A stretch of DNA of 64,000 nt, taken from Lutibacter sp. Its GTDB lineage: Bacteria > Bacteroidota > Bacteroidia > Flavobacteriales > Flavobacteriaceae. The notes under the pieces were generated by a model that was not told the DNA's origin, did no database searches, and was given only the letters and a program-made list of their open reading frames with translations. Of this stretch, positions 17,862 through 25,593 are shown in pieces (within the stretch, counting starts at the first letter, position 1; each line of letters begins with the position of its first letter). The position numbers were made by a program, and so were the translations under genes. The DNA lies in contig JAUYUA010000045.1 of NCBI GenBank assembly GCA_030694935.1, forward strand, positions 62,001 through 126,000, given 5' to 3'.

Positions 17862-17867
17862 TACATC

Positions 17868-18407
17868 ATGAGTAAAAAAATACTGCTTAGCTCAAAAGAA
17901 ATTCACATCATTTTACACAGATTGGCTTGTCAACTCATTGAGAATCACACCAATTTTGAAAATACCGTTTTAATAGGCATTCAGCCAAGAGGAACCTATT
18001 TGGCTGAACGTTTGGTCTCTATTTTGGAGAATGAATACCACATTCAAAACGTGAAATTGGGCTTGTTGGACATCACTTTTTACCGAGATGATTTCAGGCG
18101 CAGGGAAACGCCATCGGAAGCAAATAAAACCAATATCAATTTTATTGTGGAAGATAAAAAAGTGGTTTTTATAGACGATGTGCTTTTTTCAGGAAGAAGC
18201 ATTCGCGCCGCACTCACTGCAATTCAATCGTTTGGAAGACCTTCAGAAATAGAACTTTTGGTATTGATAGACAGAAGGTTCAGCCGCCATTTACCCATTC
18301 AGCCAAATTACAGAGGAAGCCAGGTCGATGTTTTTGATGAAGAAAAAGTAACGGTTCACTGGCAAGAAAAAGACGGTAAAGACGCCGTATATATCGTAAA
18401 TAAATAA
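17868..18407 (+). CDS. pyrR: PyrR-like bifunctional pyrimidine regulator / uracil phosphoribosyltransferase
   Basis: This 179-residue phosphoribosyltransferase-fold protein matches PyrR, with IGIQPRGTYLAERL, the PRPP loop VVFIDDVLFSGRSIRAAL and the C-terminal LIDRRFSRHLPIQPNYRG. PyrR proteins sense UMP or PRPP and control pyr genes, and some convert uracil to UMP. The start is the ATG at 17868 (MSKKILLS), preceded by a hairpin leader; an upstream ATG in frame at 17829 lies before the -7 box and is rejected. pyrB follows after 6 bp. Confidence 0.93.
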   Translation: MSKKILLSSKEIHIILHRLACQLIENHTNFENTVLIGIQPRGTYLAERLVSILENEYHIQNVKLGLLDITFYRDDFRRRETPSEANKTNINFIVEDKKVVFIDDVLFSGRSIRAALTAIQSFGRPSEIELLVLIDRRFSRHLPIQPNYRGSQVDVFDEEKVTVHWQEKDGKDAVYIVNK

Positions 18408-18413
18408 TTCACT

Positions 18414-19349
18414 ATGAGTCAGTTAAGCGTAGAACACCTTTTAGGAATAAAACATATAAACAAGGCTGATATTGATTTAATATTTAAAACAGCCGACCAT
18501 TTTAAGGAAGTGATTAACAGGCCCATTAAAAAAGTGCCTTCGCTTCGCGACATTACCATTGCCAACCTCTTTTTCGAAAACAGCACAAGAACAAGGCTTT
18601 CCTTTGAGCTGGCAGAAAAAAGATTGTCTGCTGATGTGGTAAACTTTTCGGCAAGCCAGTCTTCCGTCACAAAAGGTGAAACCCTCATTGATACCGCCAA
18701 CAATATTTTATCGATGAAAGTTGATATTATTGTGATGCGGCACCCAGCCGTTGGTGCCTGTGATTTTTTATCGCAGCACGTAAACGCAAAAATTGTGAAC
18801 GCAGGCGACGGCACACACGAACATCCAACGCAGGCGTTGCTCGACTCGTTTTCCATCCGTGAAAAATTAGGAAGCGTTGAAGGCAAAAAAATTGTGATTG
18901 TGGGCGATGTTTTGCATTCACGTGTGGCGCTTTCAAATATTTACGCTTTAAAATTGCAAGGTGCCGAAGTAAAAGTTTGCGGACCAAAAACGCTCATCCC
19001 AAAATATATTGAAAGTTTGGGTGTAAGTGTTGAATATGACATTAAAAAAGCGCTGGAATGGTGCGATGTTGCCAATGTGTTGCGCGTACAAAACGAGCGA
19101 ATGGATATTAATTATTTTCCTTCAACCAGAGAATATACGCAACTTTTCGGTATCAATAAACCGCTGCTCGACTCATTAAGCAAGAAAATTTTAATTATGC
19201 ATCCGGGGCCAATAAACAGAGGCGTGGAATTGACAAGCGACGTTGCCGACTCCGCTGACCAGTCCATTATCTTAAACCAGGTAGAAAATGGTGTGGCCAT
19301 TCGTATGGCAATTATTTATTTATTGGCGCAACAAATTGAACGAAATTAG
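18414..19349 (+). CDS. pyrB: Aspartate carbamoyltransferase, catalytic chain
   Basis: PyrB (311 residues) joins carbamoyl phosphate and aspartate, the first committed step of pyrimidine synthesis. Motifs are FFENSTRTRLSFELA (carbamoyl phosphate site), VMRHPAVGA, DGTHEHPTQALLD and MHPGPINRGVE. No pyrI regulatory chain follows, as in the PyrB-only class. It is expressed with pyrR 6 bp upstream, and a STAS-like gene starts 2 bp downstream. Confidence 0.97.
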   Translation: MSQLSVEHLLGIKHINKADIDLIFKTADHFKEVINRPIKKVPSLRDITIANLFFENSTRTRLSFELAEKRLSADVVNFSASQSSVTKGETLIDTANNILSMKVDIIVMRHPAVGACDFLSQHVNAKIVNAGDGTHEHPTQALLDSFSIREKLGSVEGKKIVIVGDVLHSRVALSNIYALKLQGAEVKVCGPKTLIPKYIESLGVSVEYDIKKALEWCDVANVLRVQNERMDINYFPSTREYTQLFGINKPLLDSLSKKILIMHPGPINRGVELTSDVADSADQSIILNQVENGVAIRMAIIYLLAQQIERN

Positions 19350-19351
19350 TT

Positions 19352-19684
19352 ATGGTTGTCAATAAAACTGAAACATACACGCACATAAAACCAACCCAAG
19401 ATTCAGCAGTCCAGTTCTTTGCGGAATTTAAAGAAAACTTCAAAGAATTTAAAGGGCAACACCTAATTATTGATTTTTCTGAGAAAATTAACATTGAAAT
19501 TAAAGAAATTTTATTATTTTTGAAGTTGAGTGTGCAACACAGAAAAAATGGTACAAGTTTTGTACTGGTTTGTGAGGGTATATCAATTGATGATTTACCA
19601 GACGAATTAAATGTTGTTCCAACGTTTAACGAAGCTTTAGACATCTTTGAAATGGATGCCATTGAACGGGAATTAGGATTTTAA
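19352..19684 (+). CDS. Small STAS-like protein, function unknown
   Basis: This 110-residue cytoplasmic protein has alternating strands and helices (HLIIDFSEKINIEIKEILLF, SFVLVCEGISIDDLPDEL, FNEALDIFEMDAIERELGF) in the order of a STAS-type anti-sigma-antagonist-like fold, without an obvious conserved Ser for phosphorylation. It starts 2 bp after pyrB and precedes the CTD-only protein and rnz, so it belongs to the same operon. I do not recognise a specific function. Confidence 0.6.
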   Translation: MVVNKTETYTHIKPTQDSAVQFFAEFKENFKEFKGQHLIIDFSEKINIEIKEILLFLKLSVQHRKNGTSFVLVCEGISIDDLPDELNVVPTFNEALDIFEMDAIERELGF

Positions 19685-19701
19685 AACCAATTGGCTTATT
19701 G

Positions 19702-20061
19702 ATGAAAAAACTACTTTTAATCACTTTTTTACTGTTTTTCTCATTTTCTTTTGCGCAACAATCCGAGAAAAACAATGTGGATTCGAGCAAAAATATACCG
19801 CAGGTAACCCTTCTGTCTGTTTCCGCTTACCCAAATCCGTTTATTTCGGACACCAATATCAATTTTAGATCTGTAAAAGCGCAAACCGTTGTGTTTTCGG
19901 TAAAAAATTTGTTGGGAACAACGGTTTATGAAGAGCGAATTGAAGCTTCATCAGGCAACAATACCATTGCTTTCAACCGAAATATTTTAACCAAAGGCAT
20001 GTACATTTATTCTTTGCAAACTGATGTTGAAATTGTCTCCAAAAGATTGATTATTAAATGA
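19702..20061 (+). CDS. Secreted protein made of a signal peptide and a T9SS type A sorting domain only
   Basis: The 119-residue product has a signal peptide (about residues 1-19, ending SFSFAQ), a short Ser/Asn linker and then a complete type IX secretion C-terminal domain: AYPNPFISDTNINF, VFSVKNLLGTTVYEE, and GMYIYSLQT ending in KRLIIK. No passenger domain lies between. The ATG at 19702 is chosen over the TTG one codon earlier. The stop overlaps the rnz start by 4 bp. T9SS normally uses this domain to send a cargo to the cell surface, so a cargo-free version is unusual. Confidence 0.85.
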   Translation: MKKLLLITFLLFFSFSFAQQSEKNNVDSSKNIPQVTLLSVSAYPNPFISDTNINFRSVKAQTVVFSVKNLLGTTVYEERIEASSGNNTIAFNRNILTKGMYIYSLQTDVEIVSKRLIIK

Positions 20062-20975
20062 GTTTGAAACTCACGATCTTAGGATGCCATTCTGCAACAC
20101 CACGCGTAAATGCCCACCCAACAGCACAATTTTTTGAAATTAAAAACCATCATTTTTTAATCGATTGCGGCGAAGGCACCCAAGTTCAATTGCGCAAATA
20201 CGGCGTTAAATTTTCCAAAATTAAACACATATTCATTTCCCATTTGCACGGCGATCATTTTTATGGATTGGTGGGGTTAATTTCAACTTTCAGGTTGTTG
20301 AACCGTGAAGCCGAATTGCATATTTACGGGCCAAAAGGGCTGAAAGAAATCATCACCTTACAATTAAAACTCTCCAATTCCTGGACACAATATCCTTTGC
20401 TTTTTCACGAGTTAAACGCAACCGAAAGCGAGCTTATTTTTGAAGACGCCACAGTTGAAGTGCATACCATTCCTTTAGATCACCGGATTTACACAAACGG
20501 CTTTTTATTTAAGGAAAAACTGGGGGAACGCAAATTAAATGCAAACGCCATCGCAAAATACAAAGAAATTGAAATTTGCGATTACCAAAATTTAAAAAAC
20601 GGCAGGGATTTTATTTTGCAAAACGGACAAGTTCTAAAAAACGAAACACTCACTTTTGATCCCGCTTTGCCTTTGTCTTATGCATTTTGCAGCGACACCG
20701 CTTATTATCCCGAAATTGTGCCTTTAATAAAAAACGCCACCTGTTTGTACCACGAAGCCACTTTTTTGAAAGACAAGGAAGCGCTTTGTGTCACCACAAA
20801 ACATGCTACCGCAGCGCAAGCCGCCCAAATAGCGCAACTGGCAAATGTGAACCAATTGATTATTGGGCATTACAGCGGCCGTTACCAAAACAAAGAGGAC
20901 TTTATAATTGAAGCACAGGCATTTTTTGAAAATACCCATTTGGCTTTGGAAGGAAAAGTTTTTGAGATTAATTAA
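20058..20975 (+). CDS. rnz: Ribonuclease Z
   Basis: Rnz (305 residues) cuts the 3' extension of tRNA precursors. It is a metallo-beta-lactamase-fold enzyme with the zinc motif FISHLHGDHFYGLVGL, the further ligands in FCSDTAYYPE, CLYHEATFLKDKE and IGHYSGRY, and the N-terminal HSATPRVNAHPTAQ. The length is that of the short, bacterial type. Its ATG overlaps the stop of the CTD-only gene. Confidence 0.96.
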   Translation: MSLKLTILGCHSATPRVNAHPTAQFFEIKNHHFLIDCGEGTQVQLRKYGVKFSKIKHIFISHLHGDHFYGLVGLISTFRLLNREAELHIYGPKGLKEIITLQLKLSNSWTQYPLLFHELNATESELIFEDATVEVHTIPLDHRIYTNGFLFKEKLGERKLNANAIAKYKEIEICDYQNLKNGRDFILQNGQVLKNETLTFDPALPLSYAFCSDTAYYPEIVPLIKNATCLYHEATFLKDKEALCVTTKHATAAQAAQIAQLANVNQLIIGHYSGRYQNKEDFIIEAQAFFENTHLALEGKVFEIN

Positions 20976-21290
20976 ATGAAAGCCTCACAAATAATTAATT
21001 TCCTTTACATACTTACCGAAATTTAGCCAACATAAAAGAAACACGGGTTTAAAAGCCAACATTGTCACTGCCAGATTGAAGTTCATAATGGTTTAAAAAT
21101 AATTTCTCCTAAAACAGGGAGGCTGTCCAAAAAGAACTTATTTTTTAACCGCAAGGGAATTAGGTTTTTCGCAAGGAAAGCACTGATTTTAAAATCTTAA
21201 CATTTTGCGAACATTGCGCCTTCTTTACGTTTGCGGTTAAACCAACTTTTTAGGCAGCCCCATTATTTTTTATATTAAATTGCAATTATT
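20976..21290. repeat. Intergenic region with an imperfect 139-bp inverted repeat
   Basis: GGCTGTCCAAAAAG at 21121 faces CTTTTTAGGCAGCC ending at 21259, and AACCGCAA faces TTGCGGTT further in; the interior contains the flavobacterial TTGCG-rich repeat. It has no coding content. The hairpin looks like a decayed dispersed element, distinct from the one at 3080. Confidence 0.65.
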
Positions 21291-22136
21291 ATGGGTGAAA
21301 CAATAAAAATACACGAAACGGCATTTTTGACGGCAACATTCCGGTCAATTGATGAAAATCTAAGTGGGGATCCTTTTGCGAAATTATGGCAAAATGAAAA
21401 AACTGATTTATGGCTTAAAGAATACATCAATAACGTCTCAACAGAAGAGCCTTATTGCCATTGCTTAAGAAACCGTTATTTTTTGGACCAGATAAAAAAA
21501 TCCATAAAACAAAATAACATTGAAATTCTTATCAACTTTGGAAGCGGATTTAGCATGTATCCATTTCTTTTGGATGAAAATTTAATTCATATTGAAATTG
21601 ACAAACCGGAAATAGTTGAACACAAAAAACAAAAAATTGAGGATTGGCAAAATAAAAGCCTAATTCCTAAAAGAGATATTCATTTTTTGGGCGTTGATTT
21701 TAATGAAGAATACGAATCGGAGCTGGTTCCAAAAATAATGTCCGTTAAAAAAGACAAACGCTCATTTATTCTCATAGAAGGCGTTTTGTTTTTTTTGGGA
21801 AAAAAGGAAACGATAAGTTTGTTCAGCTTGTTTGATTCACTTCAAAATAAAGGCGATTTAATAGGCAGCGTTTCGTTTCAAAACAATGTGTCAGAAACAA
21901 TTTCTTTTAAAAAAATGCTCGCGTTTTTGGCCAAAAAATTAACAAAAGACCAAGAGTTGGATTATCAGTTAATAGATGATGAATTCTATCAAAACATAGA
22001 AAACTACAAATTGACAGATAAACAAGATTTTTTTAGCCTTTCAAAAAAATACAGGCATGCAACTTCATTAAGTAAAGGAGAAATTTTAAATGAAACCATG
22101 TATTTATTGGAAAAAATCGGTTCCAAAAAAATATAA
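21291..22136 (+). CDS. Class I SAM methyltransferase, leucine carboxyl methyltransferase-like
   Basis: This 281-residue protein resembles the LCM/PPM1 family of O-methyltransferases. Seen are the N-terminal TAFLTATFRSIDENLSGDPFA with SGDPFAKLW, the RNRYFLDQI helix, a shortened nucleotide motif ILINFGSGFSMYPF in place of the usual GxGxD loop, IHIEIDKPEIVEHKK and FILIEGVLFFLGKKE. The methyl acceptor (a carboxylate or polyketide-like molecule in other members) cannot be predicted. It lies between repeats and a terminator and appears to be a single-gene unit. Confidence 0.75.
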   Translation: MGETIKIHETAFLTATFRSIDENLSGDPFAKLWQNEKTDLWLKEYINNVSTEEPYCHCLRNRYFLDQIKKSIKQNNIEILINFGSGFSMYPFLLDENLIHIEIDKPEIVEHKKQKIEDWQNKSLIPKRDIHFLGVDFNEEYESELVPKIMSVKKDKRSFILIEGVLFFLGKKETISLFSLFDSLQNKGDLIGSVSFQNNVSETISFKKMLAFLAKKLTKDQELDYQLIDDEFYQNIENYKLTDKQDFFSLSKKYRHATSLSKGEILNETMYLLEKIGSKKI

Positions 22137-22197
22137 AAACGCCAAATGTTAGTCGCTCTTGATTGAAATAATTATTTAAAAAAACTTTATCGCACAA

Positions 22198-22230
22198 AAA
22201 AACCTCCCTTTTGCAAGAGAGGCTTTCTAA
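22198..22230 (-). terminator. Terminator downstream of pilin-like gene P1
   Basis: On the minus strand a stem GCCTCTC/GGGAGGT (one G-U pair) is followed by a run of T. It ends the transcript of the 22249-22824 gene and could also act on the convergent methyltransferase. Confidence 0.75.
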
Positions 22231-22248
22231 TATTTTGTTATTTTTCGA

Positions 22249-22824
22249 TTAAATATCTGAAAGCGTGTAGGTGATAGTTAATGGAGCAGCTATGTCAACA
22301 AATCTTAAATCAGCATAGTCTGTTGCAGTACCAGCATAATCAAGTTGGTAAGTTAAATTACGTCCTTTGTTCACTCCGTCTCCTGTCCAAGTGCTTCCAA
22401 TTCCTGTAACAATATCTGATGCAGTATTTGTTAAAGTAATAGCAGCTACAGCAGTACCTTTTGTGCCCGCGCCATCTGCAGAAGCTGCAGAAGCAAGTAC
22501 TGTTAATTTTAATCCGTCTGGAACAGCACCGTTAGTGATTGCAACAGTCACTTTTCTTACCAATGCACCTTTAACAATAGAAGAATAGTTCATCCAAATG
22601 GTGGCGTTGGTTGCTGCAGCTCCAAAAGTCATTGGCGAACCAGCTTCCGTTGGTGCTGTACCAGCTAAAGTAATAGTTGTTGATGCAGCTTCAAGATCCA
22701 ATAAGGCAACTTCTGGAATGCTGATGGTTACTAAATGAGTGGCAACTTTTGAGTCTGCTTGTGCAAAAGCAGCGTTGGCAGATAAAACGATTACAGCGGC
22801 GAAAAATAATTTTGTTAGTTTCAT
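22249..22824 (-). CDS. Secreted pilin-like protein P1 (paralogous family)
   Basis: This 191-residue product has a clear signal peptide (about 1-22, ending AFAQ) and a beta-rich mature part low in charge. Shared with the proteins at 23395 and 25593 are I(S/P)EVALLDLE, EAG, W(M/I/L)N(Y/F)SS, a VTVAI..G.VP.GL strand, I(V/I)(T/S).IG..(Y/W)TG.G.N.G, and the C-terminal ITYTLSD. I recognise no named family. In context (usher-like and chaperone-like genes upstream) a surface-fibre subunit is the best guess. It is Ala/Thr-rich, unlike the other two, and sits farthest from the core with its own promoter and terminator, so it could be the abundant major subunit. Confidence 0.65.
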   Translation of the reverse strand: MKLTKLFFAAVIVLSANAAFAQADSKVATHLVTISIPEVALLDLEAASTTITLAGTAPTEAGSPMTFGAAATNATIWMNYSSIVKGALVRKVTVAITNGAVPDGLKLTVLASAASADGAGTKGTAVAAITLTNTASDIVTGIGSTWTGDGVNKGRNLTYQLDYAGTATDYADLRFVDIAAPLTITYTLSDI

Positions 22825-22891
22825 GAGGTTTGTTTTTTAAATTGTTTGTTTTGTTATTTATTTTTTGTTTTGTTATTTCTTATTGATGGTA

Positions 22892-22979
22892 CAAATATAG
22901 GTTGACATTAAAACTCTTACTGCGAAAAATAGGCAGGTAAACGTTAAGTGTCGGTGAACGGTAGGATTCTTAAGATGAA
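22892..22979 (-). promoter_or_regulatory. Promoter of P1 with candidate regulator repeats
   Basis: On the minus strand TATATTTG (22899-22892) is a perfect -7 box with no clear -33 box. About 45 bp upstream lies TTAAGTGTCGGTGAACGG (22944-22961), which matches 15 of 18 bases upstream of the receiver gene at 31858-31875. A weaker GATGAA repeat follows at a 21-bp step. Confidence 0.5.
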
Positions 22980-22999
22980 TACATTTAACGGCAGATGGA

Positions 23000-23319
23000 A
23001 AGGATGAAATGAGAGAAGATCGTGTAGGATATTAAAAGTTAGATATTAAATATTAGAAGTTTTATTCGCGGTTAAGCATAGCCATCGACTCAGGGTAATA
23101 CGGTGGTTGAAAGATTTGAATTGTTTGTTGGGTAATTGTAGAAAAACAAGAAGATTAAAGGCCAAAGTGATTTTTATGTGAAACAATTCAACGTATCAAC
23201 AAATCAAAGTATCAACGCATCAACGTCTCAACATATCAACATATCAACGTATAAACGTATCAACAATTTGTCACCCTGAGCGTGGCTGCTGAGCGGAGCC
23301 GAAGCAAAGTCGAAGGGAA
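23000..23319. repeat. Intergenic repeats: short tandem TATCAAC-like units and a CCCTGAGC element
   Basis: From 23189 to 23264 the sequence is made of about eight 8-10-bp units of the type (A/G)TATCAAC. It is followed at 23273-23319 by a longer copy of the repeat that begins CACCCTGAGC and ends GTCGAAGGGA, also found at 1516. I see no gene between P2 and P1. Confidence 0.7.
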
Positions 23320-23331
23320 CAAAAAAGAAAA

Positions 23332-23365
23332 ACACCATCCTAAAAATTGTATTTAGGAATAGTGT
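23332..23365 (-). terminator. Terminator downstream of pilin-like gene P2
   Basis: ACACCATCCTAAA (23332-23344) faces TTTAGGAATAGTGT (23352-23365); on the minus strand the stem is followed by a T-rich run. Confidence 0.75.
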
Positions 23366-23394
23366 CTTTTTCTATTTGGGAATGTAAAAATATT

Positions 23395-23964
23395 TTAATT
23401 GTCGGATAGTGTGTAGTTGATCACCAAGGTATTGCTATGGTTGGAATCCAAATTGGCATAAGCGTTTGGTTCATCGCTTAGTTTTAAACTATATTGCACA
23501 TTGTTGCCTTTATTGGCACCTGCACCGGTATAAGCGCTTCCGATATTGGTGATAATGGTAAGCGGATTTGAAGTAAGCTCTTGCGTGGTGCTGATTGGTT
23601 CTCCCATTTCTCCGGCACCGGCGCCCATATCTTTCGCTACTTTAACGTAAAGTTTTACGCCGGCAGGAATGCTGCCTTCAGAAATACGAATGCTGATATC
23701 GCGCCCTGGTTGTGATTGAGAACCTATAATGGAAGAATAATTGATCCAAACGCTGTTGTTGGTGTCTTCCATATTGATGGCTTGACCGGCTTCAATAACA
23801 GAAGTGTTTCCCAAGCTGATGTTATCGTTTGAATATACATTGATTAAGGCAACTTCAGGTATTGATAAATTTATTTTGTGGCTGCCTTGATTGACTTGAG
23901 CGCATAAATTGCCAAACACTAATAAAAATAAGAACAGGGCTATATTTTTGTAGGTTGTGGTCAT
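23395..23964 (-). CDS. Secreted pilin-like protein P2 (paralogous family)
   Basis: This 189-residue paralogue of P1 and P3 has a signal peptide (ending NLCAQ, about residue 23). Family positions are kept: LSIPEVALINV, EAG, VWINYSS, ISIRISEGSIPAGVKLYV, ELTSNPLTIITNIGSAYTGA and VINYTLSDN. It has a private promoter region that carries three TACCATTT repeats at 21-bp steps (24096-24150) and its own terminator, so it is likely regulated separately from the upstream HPt/usher genes. The function as a fibre subunit is inferred from context only. Confidence 0.65.
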   Translation of the reverse strand: MTTTYKNIALFLFLLVFGNLCAQVNQGSHKINLSIPEVALINVYSNDNISLGNTSVIEAGQAINMEDTNNSVWINYSSIIGSQSQPGRDISIRISEGSIPAGVKLYVKVAKDMGAGAGEMGEPISTTQELTSNPLTIITNIGSAYTGAGANKGNNVQYSLKLSDEPNAYANLDSNHSNTLVINYTLSDN

Positions 23965-24095
23965 TTTTTTTGCTTAATAGGTAATGCGTTTATAGGTTTT
24001 TATTTTTGTGTAACTAAAAAGTTAATTGCACTATTTAGATTTATTCTAAAGGTACAAACAAAAAACCATTAAGCAATGAAAAAAACGAACTATTT

Positions 24096-24150
24096 TACCA
24101 TTTGTTGTAAAATATATACCATTTGTTGTTTTTTACGTACCATTTATATT
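24096..24150. promoter_or_regulatory. Three direct repeats TACCATTTGTTGT at exact 21-bp spacing (LytTR-type site)
   Basis: TACCATTTGTTGT is present at 24096-24108 and 24117-24129, and TACCATTTATATT at 24138-24150. Direct 9-13-bp repeats two helical turns apart are typical of LytTR response regulators (known for YpdB, with GGCATTTCAT repeats 11 bp apart). The array is about 42 bp upstream of TACCTTTA (24054-24047 on the minus strand), a near match to the -7 box of P2. A LytTR regulator is encoded in the same cluster at 29738. Confidence 0.7.
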
Positions 24151-24428
24151 TTATCACAACGTTTTTTCAGTGGATGAAAATAATTAAAAGCTCGTAAAAT
24201 GGCTTTTATTTACTTAAAGTTAAGAATTTTATTTTGAAAAATTTGCGACAGGTTAAAAAAATAGCACGTCTTCAAAACTTTTTATTTTGATAAAGAAATG
24301 GGAAGAAAGAATTTTAAAAAGTTATAATTATGGTCTTCCAGAAACTTTGGAACAAAGCGAAAGAAGCATTTTCTAAAAAAAAACGCGATTTAAATGATAA
24401 AATTCAATGTTTGGATAAATTTGCTGTC
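24151..24428. other. Rest of the P2 upstream region
   Basis: Nothing clear is seen here. A plus-strand frame of 42 codons (24330-24458) has no convincing ribosome-binding site and runs into the antisense 3' end of the HPt gene, so it was not called. Confidence 0.5.
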
Positions 24429-25067
24429 TTATTGCAGATGCGCCAAAGCAATTTCTAAGTCAACCAACAGAAGTTTCATATTTTTGATTTGTTTTTCGGC
24501 ATCATTTAAAATATGGACGTCTATTTCTTTGGATAAAAGCGCCGACTGGGGCAAATCAAGCATTGCAAATTTGCTGCTCAATTGGTGCGCCCTGCTTTTT
24601 AACTCCGATAAATTGTTGGTTTCAATCAGCGCTGGGATTTCCTCCAAATTGCGTTTGAATTCCTCAACCATTAATGCTTTTATTTGTTCAAAAAATTCTT
24701 CATCATCCATCGCGTAGTCTTCAATGGAAGCATAAGAAATGGGCGTGCTTTGCACCAAAAAATCAAACAATGCTGCATAACTTAAAGGCGATTTTGTGTT
24801 TGCATAAGAAGATTCCGATAAATCCAACCCGGTATCGTTTAAAATTAACATAGGCAACTGAATTAAGTGCGTAAAAGCCAAAATAGACTCATTTTTAACT
24901 ATAGATTGAGCCACCAAATGCGAATAAGATTCAGAACTTAAAGCAGTTTCCAGCGCATTAAAATCGTTTATGATATCAAATTGAATGCCTGTGTTTTCAC
25001 TTAGGCACAATTTTAAGGCTTCTTGTTTTATAGCATTTTCTTCAATAAATAATATTTTTACGGGCAT
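24429..25067 (-). CDS. Pseudo-receiver plus HPt phosphotransfer protein
   Basis: The 212-residue protein has an N-terminal receiver-like fold (about 3-108; VKILFIEENAIKQEAL) that lacks the acidic pair and the phospho-acceptor Asp, so it cannot be phosphorylated there. The C-terminal half is a histidine phosphotransfer domain (about 125-205) with the motif ELKSRAHQLSSKFAML; His161 is the expected phosphorylated residue. It lies 58 bp after the small secreted protein P4 in the same direction as the usher and two-component genes, and would connect a receiver to the LytTR regulator. It is cytoplasmic. Confidence 0.75.
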   Translation of the reverse strand: MPVKILFIEENAIKQEALKLCLSENTGIQFDIINDFNALETALSSESYSHLVAQSIVKNESILAFTHLIQLPMLILNDTGLDLSESSYANTKSPLSYAALFDFLVQSTPISYASIEDYAMDDEEFFEQIKALMVEEFKRNLEEIPALIETNNLSELKSRAHQLSSKFAMLDLPQSALLSKEIDVHILNDAEKQIKNMKLLLVDLEIALAHLQ

Positions 25068-25125
25068 TATTTTAGATTTTAATTATTTTATTTTAAAGTG
25101 TGGAAACTTTTGCCAAATAATATTA

Positions 25126-25593
25126 TTAGTGCATCACTGTGTACATAATTTCGGTTGAATAACTTTGTACCGGCAACACAACACTAATACCGGTAATTTC
25201 ATATTGTAATGGAATAAATGTATGATAACCTACACAAGTAAAAAAGTTAGCGTTAAGATTTGTAATTGTCTGATAAATTAAGCCTCCAGTTATTGCGGTA
25301 TTCCCATTTGTGCCGTTTGCTGTGCGTTTAACTTTGAGATTCAAATTATTGTGCCAAGCAATGTCGCTTCTCTTAACATAAACAATTATCTGTTTGTTGT
25401 TATTCACAGGGTTTATTGTTAATAAAGTTTGATTGGCGTTACTTTCATAAGTGGTTGGATAATCATTCCCAGCTTCACTTATATCGGATGCGGCAATAGT
25501 TTTCATCCAATTGCCAGTAACAGTAATAGTAATATTTTGACTAAAAAGCGTATTTGAAATAGCCAAAAAAGCGATAAATATTAAGTTTCTCAT
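25126..25593 (-). CDS. Small secreted protein P4, possible fibre tip or minor subunit
   Basis: The 155-residue product has a signal peptide (ending TLFSQ, about residue 19) and a beta-rich mature part with VYVKRSDIAWHNNLNLKVKR and the C-terminal LPVQSYSTEIMYTVMH. It lacks the EAG and WxN(Y/F)SS motifs of P1-P3, so it is a distant relative at best, but its C-terminal strand pattern is similar. Its ATG shares one base with the P3 stop (TAATG), showing translational coupling. In chaperone-usher gene sets an odd small subunit is often the tip adhesin; that is only an analogy here. Confidence 0.5.
   Translation of the reverse strand: MRNLIFIAFLAISNTLFSQNITITVTGNWMKTIAASDISEAGNDYPTTYESNANQTLLTINPVNNNKQIIVYVKRSDIAWHNNLNLKVKRTANGTNGNTAITGGLIYQTITNLNANFFTCVGYHTFIPLQYEITGISVVLPVQSYSTEIMYTVMH

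Noticed and set aside
23189-23264. Possible CRISPR-like repeats
   Set aside because: Units are 8-10 bp, contiguous, without spacers; there are no cas genes nearby. This is a simple tandem repeat.
24330-24458. 42-codon plus-strand frame (MVFQKLWNKAKE...) upstream of P2
   Set aside because: It has no convincing ribosome-binding site and its end runs antisense into the HPt gene; evidence was too weak to call a gene.
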